NCBI GenBank assembly: GCA_001556125.1
Contig: LSIG01000079.1
Span: 1 to 12,826 of the forward strand
Length of the DNA stretch: 12,826 nt
Source: Rhizobiales bacterium CCH10-E5
GTDB lineage: Bacteria; Pseudomonadota; Alphaproteobacteria; Rhizobiales; Beijerinckiaceae
Direction of reading: 5' to 3'
The translations under genes were made by a program, and so were the position numbers. Of this stretch, positions 6,073-12,802 are shown in pieces. Below the pieces are notes generated by a model. The model searched no databases, was not told the origin of the DNA, and was given only the letters and a program-made list of their open reading frames with translations. Within the stretch, counting starts at the first letter, position 1. Each line of letters opens with the position of its first letter.

Positions 6073-6879
6073 TCAACTGCAGGTCGCCTTGCCGCATTTG
6101 CGAACGGAGTCGATCTTCGCTTTCAGCGGGGCGACGCCGACCGCGCCGAAGATGACCTCGTCGCCGACGATGAAGGCTGGTGTGCCGGTGAGCCCCAGGC
6201 GGTCGCCGAGCGCGACCGTATCCTCGATGGCGGCCTTAACCGCTGGACCTTCCATTTCTTTTTTCACACGCTCGACATCGGCGCCGGCTTCCTTGGCGAT
6301 CTCCAAAGCCTTGGCGCCGTTGACGCGGCCCTTCACACCCATCAGTTTATGATGGAAATCGAAGTATTTCCCTCCCAGGAGCTGACTCCTCACAGCTAAC
6401 GCCACGCGGCTCGCCTCCACCGAATCAGGTCCGAGAATCGGGAAATCTCTGAGCACGATCCTCAGCTTCGGGTCTTCCTTAGCGAGCGCCTTGACATCCT
6501 CCACTGCCTTTTTGCAGAAGCCGCAATTGTAATCTATGAACTCGATCATCGTGACGTCGCCCTGCGGGTTACCCACGATGGCTGATGTCGCGGGATCAAT
6601 GAGGCGCGCCTTCTCGGTCGCGACAGCTGTTCTCTGCCCCTCGGCCTGGGCTGCCGTATTGCGACGCTCGAGTTCGACCATCGCCTCCTGGATGATTTCG
6701 GGGTTCTTCATCAGCGTTTCGCGGATCAGATCGGTTACGGCCGTGCGCTGCTCCGGAGTCAGCGTTTGGGCGGAGGCCGGTGCGGCCGCAAGCGCTACAA
6801 CAAAGCCGATAATGACGAGCGCCAGCCTGGCAAAGCGCGCGCCAGACAGAGCCAGAGGAGGCATGGTTGCAAAAGTCAT
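6073..6879 (-). CDS. DsbA-family protein with ScsC/Com1-like N-terminal domain
   Basis: This is an exported thiol-disulfide oxidoreductase, 268 residues. It has a long Sec signal peptide (residues 1-38, cleavage likely after ASA), an N-terminal helical region with LTPEQR and LIRETLMKNPEIIQEAM (residues 39-75), and then the DsbA domain. The N-terminal region is typical of ScsC/Com1/BcfH-type proteins, where it drives oligomerisation and isomerase activity. The active site is C119-G-F-C122 (DYNCGFCKKA), and the cis-proline is P234 in TGTPAFIVG. A second Cys pair sits at the extreme C-terminus (C262, C267: KCGKATCS), which is unusual. AGGAC lies 8 bases before the ATG at 6879; an internal ATG at 6864 is an alternative. 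In Salmonella, ScsC works with a CcdA/DsbD-like reductant in copper stress; CcdA and TlpA genes occur here on the other strand, so a shared pathway is plausible. Confidence 0.9.
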   Translation of the reverse strand: MTFATMPPLALSGARFARLALVIIGFVVALAAAPASAQTLTPEQRTAVTDLIRETLMKNPEIIQEAMVELERRNTAAQAEGQRTAVATEKARLIDPATSAIVGNPQGDVTMIEFIDYNCGFCKKAVEDVKALAKEDPKLRIVLRDFPILGPDSVEASRVALAVRSQLLGGKYFDFHHKLMGVKGRVNGAKALEIAKEAGADVERVKKEMEGPAVKAAIEDTVALGDRLGLTGTPAFIVGDEVIFGAVGVAPLKAKIDSVRKCGKATCS

Positions 6880-7007
6880 GTCGTCGTCCTGACTGAATAT
6901 AGGCCGTCGCGGGCCAAGGGTGATGATCTCATCGCTTTTTGGGCTGTCCCACGGTTGCCGTCAATCACAGCTTGAGCAGCTTCTGCCGGAGTAAATGGCA
7001 GCTCGAG

Positions 7008-7450
7008 GCTAAGCAGCTTAGTCGTCGGGGAGACGTGATGCGGAGCCATCATCTTGGGCACCTTTCCGTCGCCGAGGGCCACGAGGTCCGGCTGACCTCG
7101 CGCGAATACGTCCGGCCTTACGTCAAGGCGCAGGAGAATGACGATCTCAACGCCGCAGCGATCGCCGAGGCGGCAACCCGGCCGAAGATGTGGTTCGCGC
7201 CACTCAAAACGAAGGCGCAACTTGACATTGCGTCCGTGAACCGCTGATGGGACAGCGCATGTCAATAATGGACGAGATTCGCTGCATCCTGCTGGCGCGG
7301 GGGATCGTCGTTCCTCAGGGCCGGCGAAGCCTGCTGGACGCATTGGCAATTCCATTTTCCGAGCCGAACGCAAGCGGAGTCGGCGCGCGCTGTCGGTGCG
7401 TGACATTGGAGCGGACCGCCGCGGTCTTAATCTCGCTGCATTACGCCCGC
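7008..7450 (+). pseudogene. Decayed IS110-family transposase fragment
   Basis: Two frames carry recognisable pieces of the N-terminal DEDD domain region of an IS110-family transposase. The first, up to the TGA at 7245-7247, reads GHEVRLTSREYVRPYVKAQ and then AIAEAATRP. The second, from 7247, reads MDEIRCILLARGIVVPQGRR. A frame change between them at about 7245 interrupts the gene, and past about 7390 the similarity switches frame again and fades. The extreme N-terminus and the C-terminal Tnp domain are missing, so this is a relic. The flanks (6880-7007 and 7450-7620) hold no intact gene I recognise. A minus-strand frame running through this stretch looks like a shadow. Confidence 0.75.
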
Positions 7451-7620
7451 AGCACATTCAGCTTCCTCGATCGTGGCTACCTCGCTCCAAGCCGTTCTTG
7501 CCATTGCATTGTCGCCTACCCATTGCGGATCCGAAAGACGCCTCGAATGACGATGGAAAGAATTGGCGCGCTCCCCTTTCGGCGGGGGCAACCCCGGTAA
7601 GGAAGTGAAGGACCAAAGAA

Positions 7621-8256
7621 ATGACCCTGCAATTGAACGACCTGGCACCCGACTTTGAGGCCGACACGACAGCGGGCAAGATTCGGTTCCACGAATGGCT
7701 TGGCTCATCCTGGGGCGTCCTATTCTCGCACCCCAAGAATTTCACCCCGGTCTGCACCACCGAACTCGGCGAGGTCGCACGCCTCAAGCCAGAATTCGAC
7801 CGACGGAACGTGAAGGTGATCGGGCTCAGCGTTGACGAACTCGACCGTCATGGCGCTTGGGAGGATGACATAGAGGAGACCCAGGGGCAGCGGCTCAACT
7901 TCCCACTGATCGCCGATGCTGACCGCAAGGTGTCGAACCTTTTTGGTATGATCCATCCTTCCGCCAATGACAGCATGACAGTGCGCTCGGTCTTCGTTAT
8001 CGGTCCCGACAAGAAGCTCAAGCTTACGCTCAACTACCCGGCGAGCACGGGCCGGAACTTCGTCGAAATCCTTCGCGTCATCGACTCGCTCCAGCTGACG
8101 GCCAAACATAGCGTTGCGACGCCGGTAAATTGGAAGAACGGCGAAGACGTGATCATCGTGCCTTCGCTTTCCGACGAGGATGCCAAGGAGAAGTTCCCGA
8201 ATGGTTGGAGGGCGCTCAAGCCCTATCTGCGGGTGACGCCGCAGCCCCAGGACTGA
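7621..8256 (+). CDS. 1-Cys peroxiredoxin (Prx6-like)
   Basis: This is a thiol peroxidase reducing hydrogen peroxide, alkyl hydroperoxides or peroxynitrite in the cytoplasm. The active-site motif PKNFTPVCTTELG places the peroxidatic cysteine at C45. It is the only cysteine in the 211 residues, so this is a 1-Cys enzyme needing an external thiol for resolution. The Thr-x-x-Cys pattern, the TVRSVFVIGPDKK segment carrying the conserved Arg and the long C-terminal arm (NWKNGEDVIIVPSLSDE) all match the Prx6 group, as does the length. There is no signal peptide. An AAGGAAG/GAAGGA region lies upstream of the ATG. The persulfide dioxygenase-like gene starts 14 bases after its stop, suggesting a common transcript. 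The promoter probably lies in the IS110 debris upstream, but I cannot define it. Confidence 0.95.
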   Translation: MTLQLNDLAPDFEADTTAGKIRFHEWLGSSWGVLFSHPKNFTPVCTTELGEVARLKPEFDRRNVKVIGLSVDELDRHGAWEDDIEETQGQRLNFPLIADADRKVSNLFGMIHPSANDSMTVRSVFVIGPDKKLKLTLNYPASTGRNFVEILRVIDSLQLTAKHSVATPVNWKNGEDVIIVPSLSDEDAKEKFPNGWRALKPYLRVTPQPQD

Positions 8257-8270
8257 GTCGCGTAACAAGG

Positions 8271-9161
8271 ATGACGGAAGGCAGGCGAGTGGAAGCGGAA
8301 ACCCTTACATTTTACGACCGGCGCAGCGGCACGGCCACCCATGTCGTGTTCTGCGCGCACACAAGCGCCTGCGCCGTCATCGATCCGGTCTTCGACCTCG
8401 ATCCCCGCTCGGGGAAGACCAGCGGCAAACCCGTGGAAGAGGTCGCAGCCTTTATCCGCGAAAAAGGATTACGGCTCGACTGGATTCTCGAAACCCATGT
8501 TCATCACGACCATGTCTCGGGGGCATCCGCGTTGCGTGATGCTCTCGGGGGCAGGATCGCGATCGGCAGGCGCGTCGGCGAGGTTGCGGAGGCCATCGGC
8601 GAGGTCTACGGGCTGCCGGCCGAAACACGTGCTGTCGACCGCTTCGACAGCTTGCTCGACGACGGCGAGCGGATCGAAGTCGGCGGGCTTGTTATCGAGG
8701 CGATCGCGACGCCGGGGCATACGATCGACCATCTGAGCTATGCCGTCGGGGACATGGTGTTCACCGGCGATACACTGTTCATGCCGGACTCGGGCTCCGC
8801 GCGTTGCGATTTCCACCGTGGGGATGCGGGCCAGCTTTACCGCTCGATCCAGCGCATCCTCGACCGCCCTCCCGGCATCCGTCTGCTCGCCTGCCACGAC
8901 TACGGTGCGGGCGGGAAACGCACGCCGGCCTGGGAAAGCACGGTCGGCGAGCAGCGCGCCGACAACATCCATGTCGGCGGTTCACGCCCCGAAGTGGATT
9001 TTGTAGCGCTGCGGCGGCGGCGGGATGCAAGCTTGGATATGCCGGCTCTGCTTCTGCACTCCCTGCCTTTGAATATTCGGGCCGGGCAGCTTCCCGCGCC
9101 AGCCGCGAACGGGCGCGTCATGCTCTCTATTCCGCTCGATGTGCCGCGAGACGCGATATAG
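8271..9161 (+). CDS. MBL-fold persulfide dioxygenase-like protein (ETHE1/Blh type)
   Basis: This is a metallo-beta-lactamase-fold protein resembling glutathione persulfide dioxygenases, which oxidise GSSH to sulfite with a mononuclear iron. Motifs: ETHVHHDHVSG (H76, H78, D80, H81), PGHTIDH (H150), FTGDTLFMPDSGSARCDF (D167) and CHDYG (H209). The GDTLF..DSGSARCDF stretch is characteristic of the ETHE1/Blh clade rather than of lactonases or glyoxalase II. At 296 residues it is longer than human ETHE1, with a C-terminal extension (EVDFVALRRRRDASL...) found in many bacterial relatives. No signal peptide, so cytoplasmic. The start is uncertain: the ATG at 8271 has AAGG immediately adjacent, while the in-frame GTG at 8289 has GGAAGG 7 bases upstream. 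The function could also be a related sulfur transferase-linked hydrolase. Confidence 0.85.
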   Translation: MTEGRRVEAETLTFYDRRSGTATHVVFCAHTSACAVIDPVFDLDPRSGKTSGKPVEEVAAFIREKGLRLDWILETHVHHDHVSGASALRDALGGRIAIGRRVGEVAEAIGEVYGLPAETRAVDRFDSLLDDGERIEVGGLVIEAIATPGHTIDHLSYAVGDMVFTGDTLFMPDSGSARCDFHRGDAGQLYRSIQRILDRPPGIRLLACHDYGAGGKRTPAWESTVGEQRADNIHVGGSRPEVDFVALRRRRDASLDMPALLLHSLPLNIRAGQLPAPAANGRVMLSIPLDVPRDAI

Positions 9162-9261
9162 GGGCGCGGCCTAGCGGCCCTCGATCCAAGTCCGAGACAG
9201 GTTCAGGCTGTCTGCGCCTGCAGCCGGCGCTCGGCGAGCACTCCGGTCACTGAGGCGCGTC

Positions 9262-9882
9262 ATGTCGATGCTCAAATGGATCCGCTACGGCGCCTGGGCC
9301 GGCGTTGTCCTCTTCGCATTCGTGGGGGCCGCTATCCTGCTGGGGTGGTGGCAGGTCGATGGCCCCGGTCGCTCGGTCGCCGGTCGTGCGGCCGTCCAGG
9401 GCGTGCCCGCGATCGGCGGGCCGTTCACGCTGGTCGATCAGACCGGCAGGACGGTCACCGACGCCGACTATCGCGGCAAGCCGATGGCGGTCTTCTTCGG
9501 CTTCACGCACTGCCCCGAGGTCTGCCCGACGACCTTGGTGCAGATGGCCAACCTAACCAAAAAGATCGGCGCGGCGGCGGACCGCCTGCAAATCCTGCTG
9601 ATCACGGTCGATCCCGAGCGCGACACGCCCGAGCAGCTCGCGCTGTACCTCCAGTCCTTCGACCCGCGGGTGGTTGGCTTGACCGGGTCCCGCGAGCAGG
9701 TCGACGCGGCTCTCAGCGCCTACAAGGCCTATGCGAAGAAGATCCCGATCGATAGCGGCTACACCATGGATCATTCGGCCTCGGTCTATCTGATGAAGGC
9801 CGACGGCAGCTTCCGCACGATGATCGACTACCACGAGGAGGAGTCTTCCGCGCTGGAGAAGGTCCGCATGGTGCTCCGATGA
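9262..9882 (+). CDS. SCO1/SenC-family copper chaperone or thiol-redox protein
   Basis: This is a membrane-anchored periplasmic thioredoxin-fold protein that, in its family, delivers copper to the CuA site of cytochrome oxidase or acts as a thiol reductase. The 206 residues begin with one membrane anchor (about 9-30). The copper-binding set is complete: C84-P-E-V-C88 in GFTHCPEVCP, and H171 in TMDHSASVYL. DPERDTPE (residues 117-124) and the final helix are family-typical. A weak TGAGG precedes the ATG at 9262; an ATG at the third codon is an alternative. Its last bases overlap the start of the next TlpA-like gene (ATGA), so the two are translationally coupled. No oxidase subunit is nearby, so a role in thiol homeostasis or copper handling is as likely as CuA assembly. 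Confidence 0.93.
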   Translation: MSMLKWIRYGAWAGVVLFAFVGAAILLGWWQVDGPGRSVAGRAAVQGVPAIGGPFTLVDQTGRTVTDADYRGKPMAVFFGFTHCPEVCPTTLVQMANLTKKIGAAADRLQILLITVDPERDTPEQLALYLQSFDPRVVGLTGSREQVDAALSAYKAYAKKIPIDSGYTMDHSASVYLMKADGSFRTMIDYHEEESSALEKVRMVLR

Positions 9883-10427
9883 GACCCGGCAAGAGCAGGA
9901 TGGTCATTGCCGCGATGCTGGCGGCGATCGTGATCGGAGCGGCATCCGTTCTCCTCATCGCGACGCGACGAGATCAGCCGCCAGCGCCTGTCCTGGCCGG
10001 ACTGACGATCGAGACCGCCGATGGACGCAAGTTGTCGGAAGAGGCCTTTCGTGGCCGCTTCGTCCTGCTCAACGTCTGGGCGACCTGGTGCCCGCCCTGC
10101 GTCAAGGAGATGCCGTCGCTCGACCGGCTCCAGGCGATGAAGGGCGGCAGCGGGTTCGAGGTCATGGCCCTGTCGATCGATCGCCAAGGGCTTGAGGTCG
10201 TGCAGCCGTTCTTCCAGCGGACGGGGCTGACCCGCTTGGCGATCTATCTCGACCGGGAGGCCGGGAGCATGCCTGCGCTCAAGATCACCGGACTGCCCAC
10301 GACCGTGCTCATCGATCCGGCCGGTCGCGAGATCGCCCGCTGGCCAGGGGCGAGGGAGTGGGACCAGCCGGCGACGGTGGCGGACATCGACGAGCATATC
10401 GCCAGGTCTAGGGAGACGACGCGATGA
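9879..10427 (+). CDS. TlpA/ResA-like membrane-anchored thioredoxin, CPPC active site
   Basis: This is a periplasmic thiol-disulfide reductase of the TlpA/ResA/CcmG group, 182 residues. A single membrane anchor (about 8-28) is followed by a thioredoxin domain with WATW-C71-P-P-C74 and a cis-proline at P140 in ITGLPTTVLID. TlpA in Bradyrhizobium reduces SCO1 and the CuA centre of cytochrome oxidase. The 4-base overlap with the upstream SCO gene argues strongly for that partnership here. It is clearly paralogous to the gene at 11048: both share FRG..VLL.VWATWC, LS(I/V)DR.G.EVV, YLD and GLPTT. Electrons would come from the CcdA encoded downstream. Confidence 0.92.
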   Translation: MRPGKSRMVIAAMLAAIVIGAASVLLIATRRDQPPAPVLAGLTIETADGRKLSEEAFRGRFVLLNVWATWCPPCVKEMPSLDRLQAMKGGSGFEVMALSIDRQGLEVVQPFFQRTGLTRLAIYLDREAGSMPALKITGLPTTVLIDPAGREIARWPGAREWDQPATVADIDEHIARSRETTR

Positions 10428-10518
10428 TTCCCGTCGCCGCAGGCAGGGCTGGTCAACAGAGCGCGAGGATGCTGCGCCGCGATTGCTCACGTCCGACCGC
10501 CTGGGCTATTCTCCGGCC

Positions 10519-10986
10519 ATGACGGCGACCGGCACATCACGGGATCTGGGGCGCGGCCTTCTGGCCGCCGCCTGCGGTTTCGTGCTGATGTTCCAGCTGA
10601 TAGCGAGCGCGCTTGCCGGCAGCACCCATCTCGCCGCCAAGTTCGACGCGGGGGAAATCTCCCTCGTCGAGATATGCTGCGCCACGCCGGATTCGAAGCG
10701 TGATCGGTCGGCCCATGTCGAGGGCGTCAATGCCTGGTCCGTGTGGGCGAAATCGGTCGCCTTGGCGCCGCTGCCGCTACCTGCGCCGGCCTCGCTGTTC
10801 CCAAGACGCGCCGAACTGGCCAAGACGATCTTCGTGCAGTGCGTTGATGCGTCGGCCTCGTCCAGTCAGCAAGGTCCGCCACAGGCGACGGTCCACCGCG
10901 CCGCAGCTGAAGGGCGAGCCTTCACGCGCCCTGTGGCGTCACCGCGCGCAAGCCTTCAATTCCACCCCCGCCGACGCCAAGCTTGA
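10519..10986 (+). CDS. Small exported or membrane protein with a Cys-Cys motif, unknown function
   Basis: This 155-residue frame lies between two thioredoxin genes. Residues about 10-34 form a hydrophobic segment (LLAAACGFVLMFQLIASALA) that can be a signal peptide or anchor. After it comes VEICCATPDSK with an adjacent Cys pair, and later a single Cys in FVQCVDAS. The tail is rich in Ala, Pro, Ser and Arg. The general plan (one hydrophobic helix, an Ile-Cys motif, an Ala/Pro/Arg-rich tail) recalls DUF2946-type proteins, but the resemblance is weak. The start is uncertain: the frame is also open from a TTG at 10483, and neither start has a clear ribosome binding site. Its position within the cluster suggests a substrate or partner of the flanking thioredoxins. 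It could be a non-coding spacer that happens to be open in GC-rich DNA. Confidence 0.5.
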   Translation: MTATGTSRDLGRGLLAAACGFVLMFQLIASALAGSTHLAAKFDAGEISLVEICCATPDSKRDRSAHVEGVNAWSVWAKSVALAPLPLPAPASLFPRRAELAKTIFVQCVDASASSSQQGPPQATVHRAAAEGRAFTRPVASPRASLQFHPRRRQA

Positions 10987-11047
10987 GCGTGGACGCTCAC
11001 CATGCCGGGCCTGGGCGACATGACCATTCCGTTTTCGAGGCCGGAGA

Positions 11048-11602
11048 TTGATCGGACCAGTACTCAGATCCAGACGGCTGGTGCTGTCAGCGGTCGCCAT
11101 GGCGACGCTGGCGGTCGTCGTCGGCTATGTTGTGATCGCCAACAGGGCGCCGCGATCCCCGAAAGCCGACGCGCTCGTGTTCCAGCGGCTCGACGGCAGT
11201 TCGACCGGCCTAGCAGGCTTTCGCGGGCAGGCTGTTCTTCTGACAGTCTGGGCGACATGGTGCTGGTCCTGTCGCCAGGAGTTGCCGGCGCTGGCAAGGC
11301 TCTATCGTGGCTTGGGCGGACGGCCTCCCGTCGTGGTCACGCTCTCTGTCGACCGCGACGGCGCCGAAGTCGTAGAGCCGCTGCTGGAGCAGTTGAGCGT
11401 CAGGGATCTGCCGGTCTACCTCGATCCGATGGGTGCGTCGGTTGGCCTGCTGGCGATCTCGGGCCTGCCCACCACGATCCTGCTCGGCCCCGACGGCGCC
11501 GAAAAGGCGCGCTGGCATGGCGTCAAGGCATGGGACGAGAAGCCCATGATGGACGAGATCGCGGCGCTCCTCGCCGACCGTTCCGAAAAGCAGGCCCGCT
11601 GA
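11048..11602 (+). CDS. Second TlpA-like membrane-anchored thioredoxin, CWSC active site
   Basis: This 184-residue protein has an N-terminal anchor (about 11-31) and a thioredoxin-like domain with WATW-C72-W-S-C75 and a cis-proline at P141 in ISGLPTTILLG. It is a diverged duplicate of the gene at 9879, in which CPPC has become CWSC; that change should alter redox potential and specificity. The frame opens with a TTG at 11048, preceded by GAGGCCGGAG. No ATG exists before codon 18, and starting there would remove part of the anchor, so I accept TTG. Its stop shares one base with the ccdA start (TGATG), so the two are coupled and this protein is the most direct candidate acceptor of electrons from CcdA. 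Confidence 0.9.
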   Translation: MIGPVLRSRRLVLSAVAMATLAVVVGYVVIANRAPRSPKADALVFQRLDGSSTGLAGFRGQAVLLTVWATWCWSCRQELPALARLYRGLGGRPPVVVTLSVDRDGAEVVEPLLEQLSVRDLPVYLDPMGASVGLLAISGLPTTILLGPDGAEKARWHGVKAWDEKPMMDEIAALLADRSEKQAR

Positions 11603-12339
11603 TGGAGATCGCCAATATCGGCATCTGGGCGGCGCTCGCTGCCGGTGCGGTCTCGTTCCTCTCGCCCTGCGTCCTCCCGCTCGTCCCGGGCTACGTCTCC
11701 TATATCGCCGGGGGCTCGGCTACGGCCGTCGATCCGCCCTCCCGGGCCTCGTCGCGACTTAACGCCGTTGTGATGAGCGCTTGGTTCGTGCTCGGCTTCT
11801 CGACGGTCTTCGTGCTGCTCGGCGCGGGCGCGAGCGCGCTTAGCCACCTCCTCCTCGCCTATCGCTATGAGGCCGGCATCGTCGGCGGCGCGATCGTCCT
11901 TATCTTCGGCGTCTTTACGACGGGGCTCGTGCGTCTGTCCTGGATGGAGCGCGAGCTTCGGGTCCAGGCGCCGATCGCCGGCGGCCGGCCGGTCGGCGCG
12001 TACCTGCTGGGCCTCGCCTTCGCCTTCGGCTGGACGCCCTGCATTGGCCCCGTTCTCGGCGCCATTTTGACGGTCAGCGCAACATCGACCTCGGCTTCAA
12101 GCGGCGTCGCGCTGCTGAGCGTCTATTCGCTCGGCCTCGCGATTCCCTTCATGCTGACGGCGCTGTTCGCCGACGGCATGACGGCGAGGCTACGCCGCCT
12201 GCGCGGCGCGGGACGCGCTCTGCAGATCTTGGCCGGCATCACCATGATCGCGATGGGCCTGGCCATGATGTCGGGCCAGCTCTCGACGATGGCTTTTTGG
12301 CTTCTCGAAACCTTCCCCTTCCTCGCGAAAATCGGATGA
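11602..12339 (+). CDS. ccdA: CcdA, cytochrome c biogenesis-type transmembrane thiol-electron carrier
   Basis: CcdA passes electrons from cytoplasmic thioredoxin through the inner membrane to periplasmic thioredoxin-like proteins. The 245-residue protein has six membrane segments, and the two catalytic cysteines are in their usual places: C23 in FLSPCVLPLVPGY and C147 in GWTPCIGPVLGAIL. Length and motifs match CcdA rather than full DsbD, since the periplasmic domains are absent. I chose the ATG at 11602, which overlaps the preceding stop and begins right before the first membrane helix. The same frame is open back to 11002, but that part is a shadow of the TlpA-like gene. Likely clients are the two TlpA-like proteins, and through them SCO or the ScsC-like DsbA. 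No other cytochrome c maturation gene is in the window. Confidence 0.95.
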   Translation: MEIANIGIWAALAAGAVSFLSPCVLPLVPGYVSYIAGGSATAVDPPSRASSRLNAVVMSAWFVLGFSTVFVLLGAGASALSHLLLAYRYEAGIVGGAIVLIFGVFTTGLVRLSWMERELRVQAPIAGGRPVGAYLLGLAFAFGWTPCIGPVLGAILTVSATSTSASSGVALLSVYSLGLAIPFMLTALFADGMTARLRRLRGAGRALQILAGITMIAMGLAMMSGQLSTMAFWLLETFPFLAKIG

Positions 12340-12355
12340 AAGGCATGTTTCTCAC

Positions 12356-12802
12356 ATGACCGGCAGCCACAGCGCCGTCAGCGGGCGCTGACTCTATGGC
12401 TTCATCGCCTGGACCGTTGCGGTCTCGGCGAGCCTCGGCGCGCTCTTCATCGGCGAGGTCGTCGGCCAGGCGCCCTGCAGTCTCGGCTGGCATCAGCGCG
12501 CTTCATGTTGCCGCTCGCGATCCTGCTCGCGGTGGCGAGCTTCCGGAGCGACACGGGCGCTTGGCTCTATGCGCAGCCCCTGGCCACGATCGGCATGGCG
12601 ATCGCCGGGTTCCATAGCCTGCTCTACGTCGGCTTCATACATGAGGCATCCAGCCCTTCTCGCAGGGCCCCTCCTGCGCCAGCGCCGACATGATGATCCT
12701 GGGCGTGCTGCCCTTGCCCACCTGTCTCTCGCGGCCTTCCTCGCGATAGCCGTCGCACTCATCGGCTCCAGAGTAAGCGTCGTCCTCAGGCCACATCCCT
12801 GA
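12356..12802 (+). pseudogene. Degraded DsbB/BdbC-type disulfide bond formation protein gene
   Basis: The pieces of a DsbB/BdbC-like four-helix quinone-linked oxidase can be read in order across three frames. MTGSHSAVSGR is followed by an in-frame TGA (12389-12391, probably once a Trp codon), then LYGFIAWTVAVSASLGALF and APCSLGWHQRA. A one-base loss at about 12500 moves the frame to FMLPLAILLAVASF and FHSLLYVGFI. At about 12645 it shifts to IQPFSQGPSCASADMMILG, and at about 12721 to LSLAAFLAIAVALIG, ending at the TGA 12800-12802. Both cysteine pairs are broken: the usual C-x-x-C is C-S-L-G, and the second pair keeps only the Cys of GPSC. It follows ccdA by 16 bases and was presumably part of the same operon. 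Four lesions plus Cys losses argue against sequencing error. Confidence 0.82.

Noticed and set aside
6876..7457. Minus-strand 193-codon frame opposite the IS110 relic
   Set aside because: The plus-strand reading carries IS110 motifs; the minus-strand product is Arg/Pro-rich with no recognisable domain. Its last 50 codons are slightly more protein-like, but I could not tie them to a family.
8130..8270. N-terminal extension of the persulfide dioxygenase frame into the peroxiredoxin gene
   Set aside because: It overlaps the peroxiredoxin coding sequence by more than 120 bases and has no similarity to MBL proteins.
11002..11601. A 200-codon extension that would make a TlpA-CcdA-like fusion
   Set aside because: This frame is merely open through the TlpA-like gene; its translation has no domain and is Arg/Gly-rich, while the other frame encodes a complete thioredoxin domain with WCWSC and a membrane anchor.
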